From contig OY282378.1 in assembly GCA_958295835.1 (NCBI GenBank), forward strand, positions 2,373,001 through 2,437,000: a stretch of 64,000 nt of DNA. The letters run 5' to 3'. Positions 1 to 7,955 of this stretch are shown in pieces. The notes under the pieces were generated by a model, which searched no databases, was not told the origin of the DNA, and saw only the letters and a list, made by a program, of their open reading frames with translations. How positions within the stretch are numbered: the stretch's first letter is position 1; every line of letters begins with the position of its first letter. Position numbers and translations under genes: made by a program. This stretch comes from an uncultured Gammaproteobacteria bacterium (lineage in GTDB: Bacteria > Pseudomonadota > Gammaproteobacteria > HK1).

Positions 1-28
1 GTCCTCACCCCAACGGGGACGACTGCGA

Positions 29-1231
29 ATGGCGCAAGCACCGTCCATGCCCTCGGCGCCTGGGAATGGGGACGACCTCGCGATCACCCTCGGCGTCGAA
101 GAGGAGTTCTTCCTCGTCGATCCGGACTCCCGCGATCTTCTCGCCGACCCCGACACGGGCATTTTCGAGATCTGCGAGAAGAACAGCGGCCCGCACAAGG
201 TCGTGCGGGAGCTTCTGCGCACACAGATCGAGACCAATACCCGGGTCTGCGAATCCGTCGCCGGCGTGCGCGAGGCGTTGCGCGAGACCCGCCGGCTGGT
301 CGCCGGAGCGGCCGAGGAGCACGGGGCCGCGCTGATGGCCGCCTCGACCCATCCCTTCGCTGCATGGCGGGCGCAGGTGACCACTCCCAAGGAGCGCTAC
401 CAGCGCTTCGAGATCAACTTCCAGGAGACCGTGCGCCGATTCCTGGTGGGCGGAATGCACATCCATGCCGGCTTCGGTGATCCGGATTCGCGCATCCGGG
501 TCATGACCGCGATGCGGCGCCACCTGCCTCTGCTCCATGCGCTGTCCACGTCGTCGCCGTTCAATGCGGGGAGCGAGACCGGGTTCAAGTCCTACCGGCT
601 GAACATCGTCGGCAGCCTTCCGCGCTCCAGCATCCCCGGCCCGCTATGGTCGCGGGCGGCCTACGACCAGCTCCTGGACGACTACCGGCGCATGGAGTTC
701 GCCAGGGACGGCAGCGAGCTGTGGTGGGACATCCGTCCCTCCCACGCCTACCCGACGATAGAGATGCGGATCTGCGACGTCTGCACGCGCATCGAGGACG
801 CAGTGTGCATCACCGCCCTCTATGCGTCCCTCATCCGGTGGCTCCTGCGCAAGGATCGGGCCGGCGAGCTGCCGCCCGAGCCGCCCACCGAGATCATCAC
901 CGAGAACCGGTGGCTCGCCCAGCGCTACGGGGTGCTCGCCTTCCTCGGCGATACGCACGAGGGCGGACGGATCGACATCGAGGACTACGCGATCCGTCTC
1001 GTCGAGGAGCTGGCCGGCGACGCCCGTGCGCTGGGCTGCGAGGACGAGCTCCGCCACACGCTCACCATCATCCGCGAGGGCACCGGCGCCGATCGGCAGG
1101 TCGACCTCTACCGCCTCCGCCGCCTGGAGGGAGACACGGAGGAGGAGGGTCTGCGCCGCGTGGTCGATCTGGTGCTCGCCGAGAGCCGGGAAGGGATGTG
1201 GGGCGCAGGCCGGGATCCGCGCTCGGCGTGA
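29..1231 (+). CDS. Carboxylate-amine ligase, YbdK/GCS2 family
   Basis: This 400-residue protein belongs to the glutamate-cysteine ligase 2 (YbdK) family, ATP-dependent enzymes that join a carboxylate, usually glutamate, to an amine. The family motif GVEEEFFLVD is at residues 22-31 and GGMHIHAGFGDPD at 141-153; the RLNIVGSLPRSSIPGP stretch follows near residue 200. Length matches the family (about 370-400). The ATG at 29 is used because the family core begins some 20 residues later. The natural substrate cannot be read from sequence. Only 28 bases lie upstream, so any operon partner is out of view. Family assignment is secure, physiological role is not. Confidence 0.9.
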   Translation: MAQAPSMPSAPGNGDDLAITLGVEEEFFLVDPDSRDLLADPDTGIFEICEKNSGPHKVVRELLRTQIETNTRVCESVAGVREALRETRRLVAGAAEEHGAALMAASTHPFAAWRAQVTTPKERYQRFEINFQETVRRFLVGGMHIHAGFGDPDSRIRVMTAMRRHLPLLHALSTSSPFNAGSETGFKSYRLNIVGSLPRSSIPGPLWSRAAYDQLLDDYRRMEFARDGSELWWDIRPSHAYPTIEMRICDVCTRIEDAVCITALYASLIRWLLRKDRAGELPPEPPTEIITENRWLAQRYGVLAFLGDTHEGGRIDIEDYAIRLVEELAGDARALGCEDELRHTLTIIREGTGADRQVDLYRLRRLEGDTEEEGLRRVVDLVLAESREGMWGAGRDPRSA

Positions 1232-1400
1232 TCCGACGACACCGTGATCATGGTGAAGCATCGGCCGGTTGAACGGGGGTCGGCCCGAGCCGGACGCTCG
1301 GATAGCCGGAGGTCGGCGGCGATGCGCTCCCACACCCGTTCGAGCGCGGCTTCGACGCCGAGGGCCGGATCCCGGAGACCGGCACGTTCGCGCCAGGGAG

Positions 1401-1514
1401 CCGCCGGTGGTCGTGCTCACCTCGAACCGCGCCCGCGAGCTGCACGAGGCACTGCGTCGGCGCTGTTTCCATGACCGGATCGCCCGACCCGAGTCGGAGA
1501 AGGAGGTCGAGATC
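1401..1514 (+). pseudogene. MoxR-type AAA ATPase fragment
   Basis: The frame that runs into the following phosphatase gene encodes REPPVVVLTSNRARELHEAL and then RRRCFHDRIARPESEKEVEI. This closely resembles the sensor-1 and RRRC segment of MoxR-family AAA+ ATPases, where 'PPVVVLTSNR..ELHDALRRRC' is typical. Nothing before or after completes an ATPase, so this is read as a leftover of a deleted moxR gene. The fragment is in frame with the next gene, but that gene has its own ribosome binding site and signal peptide, so a fusion is unlikely. The rest of 1232-1400 holds nothing I recognise. Confidence 0.6.
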
Positions 1515-3068
1515 GTGAACCTGCGTGTCCGCAACGTGGCCGGGCGCACTGCCCGCGCCGTCACCGTCCCAATCCTGTGCGCCGCCGCGCTCGCCGTTGC
1601 CGTGGTCCTGCCCGCGCAACTCGCCCGCGCCGAGCCGGCCACCCTCACCATCGTCCATGTCAACGACCTCGACCGCCTCGACGGCTCCGGCGGGCGCGGC
1701 GGCGTCGCCCGCCTCGCCGCGGTGGTCAGGGAGGTGCGTGCGGGCAGTGCCGGCCGGGTGCTCGTCACCAACGGCGGCGATGCGATCTCCCCCTCGCTCC
1801 TGTCCTCGTTCGACAGGGGCGCGCACATGATCGACCTCTTCAACCGGGTCGGCTTCGATGCGATGGTGCTCGGCAATCACGAGTTCGACTTCACCCCTGC
1901 CGTCACCGTCGAGCGCATCGCCGAGGCGCGGTTCCCGATCCTGTCGAGCAACGCGGTCGAGCCGGACGGCACCCTGATCGACGGCGTGACCGGACACCTG
2001 CTGCTGGAGGTCGGGCGCTACAAGGTCGGCGTGTTCGGTCTGACCACGGTGACGACCGCGATCAAGTCGTCGCCGGCCCCGGTGACCTTCCGGCCCGTGG
2101 TCGAGGTCGCGGCGGAGCAGGCGGAGAAGCTGCGCGAGGCGGGAGCGGATCTGGTCATCGCCCTCGCCCACACCGACCGCGCCGAAGATGCGGCGCTGAT
2201 GCGCCAGGGCGCGGTCGATCTGCTGCTCTCGGGCGATGACCACGACATGAAGATCGAGGTCGGCCCGGAGACGACCTTCGTCGAGAGCGGGGAGCAGGCG
2301 GAGTTCGTCACCGTCGTCGAGGTCGTGATGGGCACCGTCGAGGGGCGGGACGGCCCGCGCTTCGTCTGGGAGCCGTCGTTTCGCGTCGTCAACACCGTGT
2401 CGGTGGCGCCGGACCCCGAGATCGAGGCGGTGGTGGAAGAGTATCTCGCACGTTTGTCGGAAGAGCTCGACGTCGAGATCGGCGCCACCGCGGTGGCGCT
2501 CGACAGCCGGCGCCGCGTGGTGCGCAGCCGCGAGACCGGCATCGCCAACCTGATCGCCGACGCCATGCGCGCCGCCACCGGCGCCGACGTCGCCCTGATC
2601 AACGGTGGCGGCATCCGCGCCGACAAGGTCTCTCCCCCCGGCACGATCCTGACCCGGCGCGACGTCCGGTCGGAGCTTCCCTTCGACGACAAGACGGTGG
2701 TGCTGGAGGTGAGCGGGGCCGATCTTCGCGCGGCGGTCGAGCATGGGGTGAGCGAGATCGCCAAAGGCGCCGGCAGGTTCGCGCACGTCTCGGGGATGGC
2801 GTACCGCTTCGACGCCTCGAAGCCGGCCGGCCGCCGCATCGCCGGGGTCACGGTGGGCGGCGCCCCGCTCGACCCCGCGCGGACCTACCGCCTCGCGACC
2901 TTCGACTTCCTCGGACGCGGCGGCGACGGCTACGCCATGCTCGCCACGGCCCCGCGGATCGTCGACGCCAACGCCGCCACCCTGGCGGCCGCCCAGGTCA
3001 TCGAGGCGATCGCCGCCGCCGGCGAGATCGCCCCGCGGGTCGAAGGCCGGATCGTCCGGCTCGACTGA
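1515..3068 (+). CDS. 5'-nucleotidase/metallophosphatase, exported
   Basis: A 517-residue bifunctional metallophosphatase/5'-nucleotidase (UshA-like), expected to release phosphate from nucleotides or related esters in the periplasm. The frame is open upstream, but GTG 1515 is chosen because AAGGAGG lies at 1499-1505 and the next 39 residues form a signal peptide ending ARA. The metallophosphatase half contains VLGNHEFDF and a final ALAH; the C-terminal nucleotide-binding half contains ALINGGGIRADK and ends with the substrate-binding FLGRGGDGY. The first metal motif reads VHVNDLDRL where classic members have NDxHG; a subfamily carries a non-histidine residue here, so activity is plausible but metal binding may differ. 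Confidence 0.88.
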   Translation: MNLRVRNVAGRTARAVTVPILCAAALAVAVVLPAQLARAEPATLTIVHVNDLDRLDGSGGRGGVARLAAVVREVRAGSAGRVLVTNGGDAISPSLLSSFDRGAHMIDLFNRVGFDAMVLGNHEFDFTPAVTVERIAEARFPILSSNAVEPDGTLIDGVTGHLLLEVGRYKVGVFGLTTVTTAIKSSPAPVTFRPVVEVAAEQAEKLREAGADLVIALAHTDRAEDAALMRQGAVDLLLSGDDHDMKIEVGPETTFVESGEQAEFVTVVEVVMGTVEGRDGPRFVWEPSFRVVNTVSVAPDPEIEAVVEEYLARLSEELDVEIGATAVALDSRRRVVRSRETGIANLIADAMRAATGADVALINGGGIRADKVSPPGTILTRRDVRSELPFDDKTVVLEVSGADLRAAVEHGVSEIAKGAGRFAHVSGMAYRFDASKPAGRRIAGVTVGGAPLDPARTYRLATFDFLGRGGDGYAMLATAPRIVDANAATLAAAQVIEAIAAAGEIAPRVEGRIVRLD

Positions 3069-3272
3069 TCCGGGACGGACGCTCTCCGACGCCTCGGCCA
3101 CGGGCCCGGAAGCAGGGCCGATGACCACCACCGGCCCAATCCTCGACGAGCACCGTCGAAATCCGCTACTTGTCGATGATTCTCCGTAGTGGCACTCTCC
3201 GGCTACCGGCGCTCCGGCGCCCGCGTCCAACCTACCCCTCCAAGGACGGAGATCCGCAATGAGAGGTGCCTG

Positions 3273-4277
3273 ATGAACATCAAGACGAACCTGACGAAGA
3301 CCCTGTGCATTGCCGCGAGCGTGCTGCTCTTCGCGACGATGGATGCCCACGCCAAGCGCTTCAAGGTCGCGGTCGGAGACGCGGGAGGCAGCGCGCAGCA
3401 CGAGCTGGGCAAGAAGTTCGCCGAGGAGCTCAAGCGGCTCAGCGGCGGCAAGCACCGGGCCAAGCTGTTCCTCAACGGCCAGCTCGGCTCCGAGCAGGAT
3501 ACGGTCAACGACGCCGCGCTGGGCACGCTCGACATGTCCCTGCTCGCCATCAACAACATCACCCCCTTCTCTCCCACGGTGGGCCTCTTCACCCTGCCGT
3601 ACGTGATCCTGAGCCTGGACGATGCCGTCAAGCTGACCCAGGGGCCGGTCGGCCAGGAGCTGGTCGAGAACACCATCCGCGACGCCAAGGTGCGGATCAT
3701 CGGCTGGACCTATACCGGCTTCCGGGTGCTGACCAATTCCAAGAAACCGGTGCGCACGGTGGCGGATCTGGAAGGACTGGTGATCCGGGTGCCGAAGAAC
3801 GAGATCATGCTCGACACCTACAAGTCCTGGGGGATCAACGCGTCGCCGATGGCGTGGTCGGAGACCTTCACGGCGCTGCAGCAGAAGGTCGTGGACGGCC
3901 AGGACAATCCGTACCTGACCGTGCATTCGATGAAGTTCTATGAGGTACAGAAGTACATCACCAACATCCGCTACATCTTCTCCATCGAGCCGCTGATCGT
4001 CAGCGAGGAGATATTTCAGGGGCTCGACGAAGAGACTCGGCAGATGCTGATCGAAGCCGGCAAGCTGGCGACCATGCACAGCGCCGAGCACCTGCGCAAG
4101 AGCGAGGCGGCGATCAGAGAGGACCTGATCGCGAGAGGCATGGAGATCATGGACCCCGCCGACGGCGAGAAGGAGTTCATCGAGCGCGCCACCCAGGCGG
4201 TATGGCCGAAGTTCTACGACAGCATCGGCGGCAAGGAGAAGCTCGATCGGGTCCTGGAGATGCTGGGCCGCAGTTGA
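3273..4277 (+). CDS. dctP: TRAP transporter solute-binding protein (DctP type)
   Basis: Periplasmic solute receptor of a TRAP transporter, 334 residues. ATG 3273 begins a standard signal peptide (MNIKTNLTKTLCIAASVLLF, cut after AHA at residue 27); a longer frame upstream lacks signal-peptide character. Family features include the early NGQLGSEQDTVNDAALGTLD region, the conserved YTGFRVLTNSKKPV and GLVIRVPKNEIM segments with the ligand arginine, and WSETFTALQQKVVDGQDNP. It heads an operon with a second binding protein, dctQ, dctM and a universal stress gene. The ligand is probably an organic acid, as usual for the family, but this is not shown by sequence. Confidence 0.93.
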   Translation: MNIKTNLTKTLCIAASVLLFATMDAHAKRFKVAVGDAGGSAQHELGKKFAEELKRLSGGKHRAKLFLNGQLGSEQDTVNDAALGTLDMSLLAINNITPFSPTVGLFTLPYVILSLDDAVKLTQGPVGQELVENTIRDAKVRIIGWTYTGFRVLTNSKKPVRTVADLEGLVIRVPKNEIMLDTYKSWGINASPMAWSETFTALQQKVVDGQDNPYLTVHSMKFYEVQKYITNIRYIFSIEPLIVSEEIFQGLDEETRQMLIEAGKLATMHSAEHLRKSEAAIREDLIARGMEIMDPADGEKEFIERATQAVWPKFYDSIGGKEKLDRVLEMLGRS

Positions 4278-4324
4278 TGCCGGCCCGCGGCTTCGGCCCG
4301 CAGCCAGTGCGTTGCGACCACTGC

Positions 4325-4354
4325 GTCCTCGCCCGCCGCCGGGCGGGCGAGGAC
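4325..4354 (+). promoter_or_regulatory. 13-bp stem-loop between dctP and TauA-like gene
   Basis: GTCCTCGCCCGCC at 4325-4337 pairs perfectly with 4342-4354 around a four-base loop. There is no T-run, so it is more likely an mRNA-stabilising or processing hairpin than an intrinsic terminator; such a hairpin would let the abundant receptor exceed the permease. The leader before dctQ (5400-5450) is recognisably the same sequence, with a weaker version of the stem. Confidence 0.6.
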
Positions 4355-4377
4355 AGGCGGAAGGGGAGGAACGCCCG

Positions 4378-5370
4378 ATGAAACGAACGATCGCGGCAAT
4401 TCTGGCGACCGCGCTGGCGACGGCTTTCGCTCCCGGCGCTACGGCCGCAGAGAAGCCCGAAGCCATCACCGTCGCCTACTTCCCGGAATGGCCGACGGCC
4501 AACCAGGTGGCCCAGGCCGAGCGATGGTACGACGAGGAGATGGGCCTCGAAGTCAAGTGGCGGCCTTTCGACTCCGGCGTCCAGATGGCCGACGCCATGG
4601 TCGCCGGCGAGGTCGACATCTCTTATTCCATGGGCATCATTCCGTTCATGAGGGCGGTGTCCGGGGGCGCCCCCCTGACGACGGTCGGCATCGCGGTGTC
4701 CTACGCCGAGAACGACAACTGCGTGGTGCACTACAAGGCCGCCATCGACAAGGCCAACGCCCACGAGCTCGAAGGCAAGAAGATCGCGGTGCCCTTCGGC
4801 ACCGTGACCCACTACAAGCTGTTGCGCACCCTGGACTTCCTCGCCGTCGACACCGGCAAGCTGGACCTCGTCGACATGGTGTCCGTCAAGGGCGCCGAGG
4901 CACTGGCCCGCGGCGAAGTGACCATGGCCTGCGGCTGGGGCGGTGCGCTCAGACGCATGCTTGGCAAGAACCGGGTCCTGATGAGCGCTCGGGAGCAGAC
5001 CAAGATCGGCATTCGGACGTTCGACGTGGTCGCGGTGACCAACGATTTCGCCGAAGCGCATCCGGATCTGGTGACCGCGTTCCTGAGGGTGTCGGATCGC
5101 GCGGCGGACTACCTGGACGACCACCCGGACGAGGCGGGACCGGTCATCGCCGAGGCCGCCGGCCTGAGTCTCAAGGAGTCCAACATCCTTCTCTCGCGGT
5201 TCCAGTTCTACACCCGCGACGCCCAGTTGACCGGAACCTGGATGCGGGGCGGGGTGCAGGCGTTCACCAGGGAGGTGGCGGACTTCTACGTCGAGCAGGG
5301 CGCCATGCCCGAGGCGCTCGACGACTACGGGCCGATGTTCGACGCCGGCTTCTATGAACGGGTCCGGTAA
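4378..5370 (+). CDS. TauA/SsuA-like ABC substrate-binding protein inside TRAP operon
   Basis: A 330-residue exported binding protein of the NMT1/TauA (taurine, sulfonate, nitrate) superfamily. ATG 4378 follows GGGGAGG and starts a signal peptide cut near ATAA (residue 24). The mature protein opens ITVAYFPEWPTANQVAQAER, has the DSGVQMADAMVAGEVDISYS phosphate-loop-like region and GKKIAVPFGTVTHYKLL, as in taurine and sulfonate receptors. No matching ATPase or permease is nearby: it sits between TRAP genes dctP and dctQ, preceded by a duplicate of the dctQ leader. It may deliver ligand to another transporter, or sense it. Family assignment is firm, role is open. Confidence 0.85.
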   Translation: MKRTIAAILATALATAFAPGATAAEKPEAITVAYFPEWPTANQVAQAERWYDEEMGLEVKWRPFDSGVQMADAMVAGEVDISYSMGIIPFMRAVSGGAPLTTVGIAVSYAENDNCVVHYKAAIDKANAHELEGKKIAVPFGTVTHYKLLRTLDFLAVDTGKLDLVDMVSVKGAEALARGEVTMACGWGGALRRMLGKNRVLMSAREQTKIGIRTFDVVAVTNDFAEAHPDLVTAFLRVSDRAADYLDDHPDEAGPVIAEAAGLSLKESNILLSRFQFYTRDAQLTGTWMRGGVQAFTREVADFYVEQGAMPEALDDYGPMFDAGFYERVR

Positions 5371-5419
5371 ACGGCCGGTGTTCTGACGCCCGCGGCGAGC
5401 GTGTCGGCGGCGCGTTGCG

Positions 5420-5447
5420 CCCTTGCCCGCCGCCGGGCGTGCAAGGG
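5420..5447 (+). promoter_or_regulatory. Stem-loop in leader of dctQ
   Basis: CCCTTGC at 5420-5426 pairs with GCAAGGG at 5441-5447, and the stem continues after one mismatch toward a GCCG loop. The segment and the GCGTTGCG just before it match the leader before the TauA-like gene about 1.1 kb upstream, suggesting the leader was copied when that gene entered the operon. The dctQ ribosome site AGGGAGG follows at 5451-5457. Confidence 0.5.
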
Positions 5448-5462
5448 ATGAGGGAGGCGATG

Positions 5463-6032
5463 ATGGGAAACAACGTGTTCATCAGGGTCTTCGACAACAT
5501 CGAAAGCTACGTCTGCCGGTCGCTGCTGGCGTTCTTCGTCGTGCTGCTGTTCGCGCAGATCCTGATGCGGGAATTCTTCGATTTCTCCCTGTCGTGGAGC
5601 GAGGAGCTGGCGACGTACCTGTTCGTCTGGTTCGTCTTCTTCGGCGCCAGCTACGCCGCCAAGCTGGGAGCCCACAACCGGGTGACCTTCCAGTTCAACC
5701 TCCTGCCCAGGAAGGCGGTTCCGTGGGTCGAGGCGTTCGCGGACCTCTTCTGGCTCGGGTTCAATGTCTACTTCGTCTATCTGAGCTACGACTTCGTGTT
5801 CAACAAGATGAACCCGTTCTGGAAATCCCAGACCCTCGGGGTTCCCATGAAGTACTTCTACATGATGTTGCCGGTGGCCTTCGCCCTGATGTCCATCCGC
5901 ATCATCCAGGTGAACTACGTGAAGCTCGTCAAGGGCGTCGAAGTCGTCGACCCGGAAAAGGCCGAGGTCGACAAGATGCTCGAGGAGGGGCTCGACGGCG
6001 GCGCCGAAGCCAGCCGCGAGGCCGGCGGCTGA
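5463..6032 (+). CDS. dctQ: TRAP transporter small permease (DctQ type)
   Basis: The small membrane subunit of the TRAP transporter, 189 residues. ATG 5463 sits five bases after AGGGAGG; ATG 5460 is possible but too close to it. Four hydrophobic helices are visible: around LLAFFVVLLFAQILMREFFD, YLFVWFVFFGASYAAKLG, AFADLFWLGFNVYFVYLSYD and YFYMMLPVAFALMSIRI. SWSEELATYLFVW and the later G-hydrophobic pattern are typical of DctQ. It pairs with the large permease starting 21 bases after its stop. The charged tail after residue 160 is not conserved in the family. Confidence 0.92.
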   Translation: MGNNVFIRVFDNIESYVCRSLLAFFVVLLFAQILMREFFDFSLSWSEELATYLFVWFVFFGASYAAKLGAHNRVTFQFNLLPRKAVPWVEAFADLFWLGFNVYFVYLSYDFVFNKMNPFWKSQTLGVPMKYFYMMLPVAFALMSIRIIQVNYVKLVKGVEVVDPEKAEVDKMLEEGLDGGAEASREAGG

Positions 6033-6053
6033 TTCGAGGGGAGTCTCGTTCTC

Positions 6054-7400
6054 ATGGAATACGAAGCCATCATCGTCCTGCTCCTGTTCGGATCATTTCT
6101 GGTCCTCCTGGTGCTGGGCGCACCCATCACCGTCGCACTGGGCGTCTCCGCCCTGGCGACCTTCCTCTTTCTGGATGAGAACCCCATCAAGTTCGTACAG
6201 ATCGCCTTCACCTCCGTCGGCGCATTTCCGCTGATGGCGCTCCCGGCCTTCATCCTGGCCGGCGCCCTGATGGAGGCGGCAGGCATCTCGAAGCGCCTGG
6301 TGGCCCTGGCCGAATCGTTCGCCGGTCCGGTGACCGGCGGCATTTCCGCCGCGACGGTCATCGCCTGCCTGTTCTTCGGGGCCATTTCCGGCTCCGGCCC
6401 GGCGACCACCGCCGCCGTCGGCATGCTGATGATCCCCGCGATGGCCGCGCGCGGCTACGACAAGGGCTATGCGTCGGCGATCACCGCGTCTTCGGGCGGT
6501 CTCGGCGTCGTCATCCCGCCGTCCATTCCCATGGTCATCTTCGGTATTTCGGCCTTGGGCATGAACCCGTCCCCGGAAGCGGTGGACACGTTCGGCGAGT
6601 TCCAGTCGGTGTCCATCCCCAAGCTGTTCATCGCAGGCGTCTTCCCGGGGCTGCTGCTGGCGCTCAGCCTGCTGATCATGAACTACATCCTGTGCCGGCG
6701 GTACGGCTACAAGGGAACGGCGGAAGGCTGGTCGCTGGGCAACATCGGCCGCGCGTTCACCGCCGGCATCTGGTCGATCCTGGCCCCGCTGGTCATCCTG
6801 GGCGGCATCTACACCGGCTTCTTCACGCCCACCGAATCGGCCATCGTGGCCATCTTCTACACGCTGGTCATCGGCTTCTTCGTGCACCGGGAGCTGAAGA
6901 TGGAGAACCTCTTCCACTCCCTGCAAACGACCACCTGGCTGACCGGACGGGTGCTGCTGATCCTGTTCACGGCGACGGTCTTCGGGCGCTTGCTGGTGGA
7001 GAACGAGATCCCCGCCATCATCGCCGAATCCATGCTGAACGTGACCGACAACATCTTCCTGATCTGGGCCATGCTCATCTTCTTCCTGCTGTTCGTCGGC
7101 ATGTTCATGGAGACCCTGGCCACCATCCTGATCCTGACGCCGGTGCTGCTGCCGATCGCCTACAACCTGGGCATCGACCCGCTGCACTTCGGCATCGTCA
7201 TGGTCTGCTGCTGCGAGATCGGCTTCCAGACCCCGCCACTCGGGGAGAACCTGTTCATCGCCTCCGGCATCTCCAACTCGTCCATCGAGGAGATATCGGT
7301 GCGCGCCATCCCCTTCGCCCTGGTCGCGGTGATCGCGGTGTTCATCATCGCCTACGTGCCGGAGATCTCGCTCTGGCTGCCCAGAGCGCTTGGATACTGA
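6054..7400 (+). CDS. dctM: TRAP transporter large permease (DctM type)
   Basis: The large TRAP permease, 448 residues, with about a dozen hydrophobic helices; it moves the solute with a sodium gradient. Characteristic stretches are FPLMALPAFILAGALMEAAG, FGAISGSGPATTAAVG, SGGLGVVIPPSIPMVIFG and GIYTGFFTPTESA, all hallmarks of DctM. The start follows GAGGGGAG upstream of ATG 6054. It is the fourth gene in the operon and is followed, 39 bases after its stop, by a universal stress protein gene. Confidence 0.95.
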   Translation: MEYEAIIVLLLFGSFLVLLVLGAPITVALGVSALATFLFLDENPIKFVQIAFTSVGAFPLMALPAFILAGALMEAAGISKRLVALAESFAGPVTGGISAATVIACLFFGAISGSGPATTAAVGMLMIPAMAARGYDKGYASAITASSGGLGVVIPPSIPMVIFGISALGMNPSPEAVDTFGEFQSVSIPKLFIAGVFPGLLLALSLLIMNYILCRRYGYKGTAEGWSLGNIGRAFTAGIWSILAPLVILGGIYTGFFTPTESAIVAIFYTLVIGFFVHRELKMENLFHSLQTTTWLTGRVLLILFTATVFGRLLVENEIPAIIAESMLNVTDNIFLIWAMLIFFLLFVGMFMETLATILILTPVLLPIAYNLGIDPLHFGIVMVCCCEIGFQTPPLGENLFIASGISNSSIEEISVRAIPFALVAVIAVFIIAYVPEISLWLPRALGY

Positions 7401-7439
7401 CGACCGGCGGCGACCGGCGACCGTAAAGGAACCCGACCC

Positions 7440-7925
7440 ATGCCCGCGGAAGTGCGCAAGCTCCTGTATTGCAGCGATCTCTCGGAGAATTCCAACGTGG
7501 CGCTTCGCTATGCCGCCTGGCTGGCGAAGCTGACCGGCGCCGACATGCACGTGCTGCACGTGGTGGAAGAGCTCTCCACCGACGCCAAGGTGACCATCCA
7601 GGGGTTCCTGATGGACGCCGGCAAGCGCCACGAGGCCCTCGAGGAGCGGGTCCGGACCATCCGTTCGGAGGTCATGAAGCAGCAGGACACGTTCTGGTCG
7701 CAGCAAACCCCCGAGGACCGGAAGGTCCGTGACCGGATCAAGTCTGTCGACGTCGTCGAATCCTACCCGGCCGAGGAGATCCTCAAGACATCGGTCAAGC
7801 TGGGGTGCGACCTCATCGTGATGGGGGCGCACGAGAAGGGTCTCAGCCATACCTTCCTGGGAGGAGTGGCGAAGAGCGTGCTGAGGCGCTCGCGCGTCCC
7901 GACCCTGATCGTTCCCCTGCCCTGA
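7440..7925 (+). CDS. Universal stress protein, TRAP-associated
   Basis: A 161-residue UspA-fold protein, last gene of the TRAP operon. The N-terminus KLLYCSDLSENSNVALRYAA is the usual UspA strand-helix start and the C-terminus has VMGAHEKGLSHTFLGGVAKS, the nucleotide-binding loop, in which the usual final GS/GT reads GG. In Halomonas, the TRAP-linked UspA TeaD binds ATP and down-regulates transport; by position this protein may do the same here. AAAGGAA precedes ATG 7440. ATP binding is uncertain given the altered loop. Confidence 0.88.
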   Translation: MPAEVRKLLYCSDLSENSNVALRYAAWLAKLTGADMHVLHVVEELSTDAKVTIQGFLMDAGKRHEALEERVRTIRSEVMKQQDTFWSQQTPEDRKVRDRIKSVDVVESYPAEEILKTSVKLGCDLIVMGAHEKGLSHTFLGGVAKSVLRRSRVPTLIVPLP

Positions 7926-7955
7926 AAAGGTCTCGGGCCGTGACCACGACGGCCA

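Noticed and set aside
1248..4469. A 1073-codon open frame on the minus strand
   Set aside because: It is antisense to the phosphatase and TRAP receptor genes, rich in R/G/D/H as expected of a high-GC shadow frame, and has no domain.
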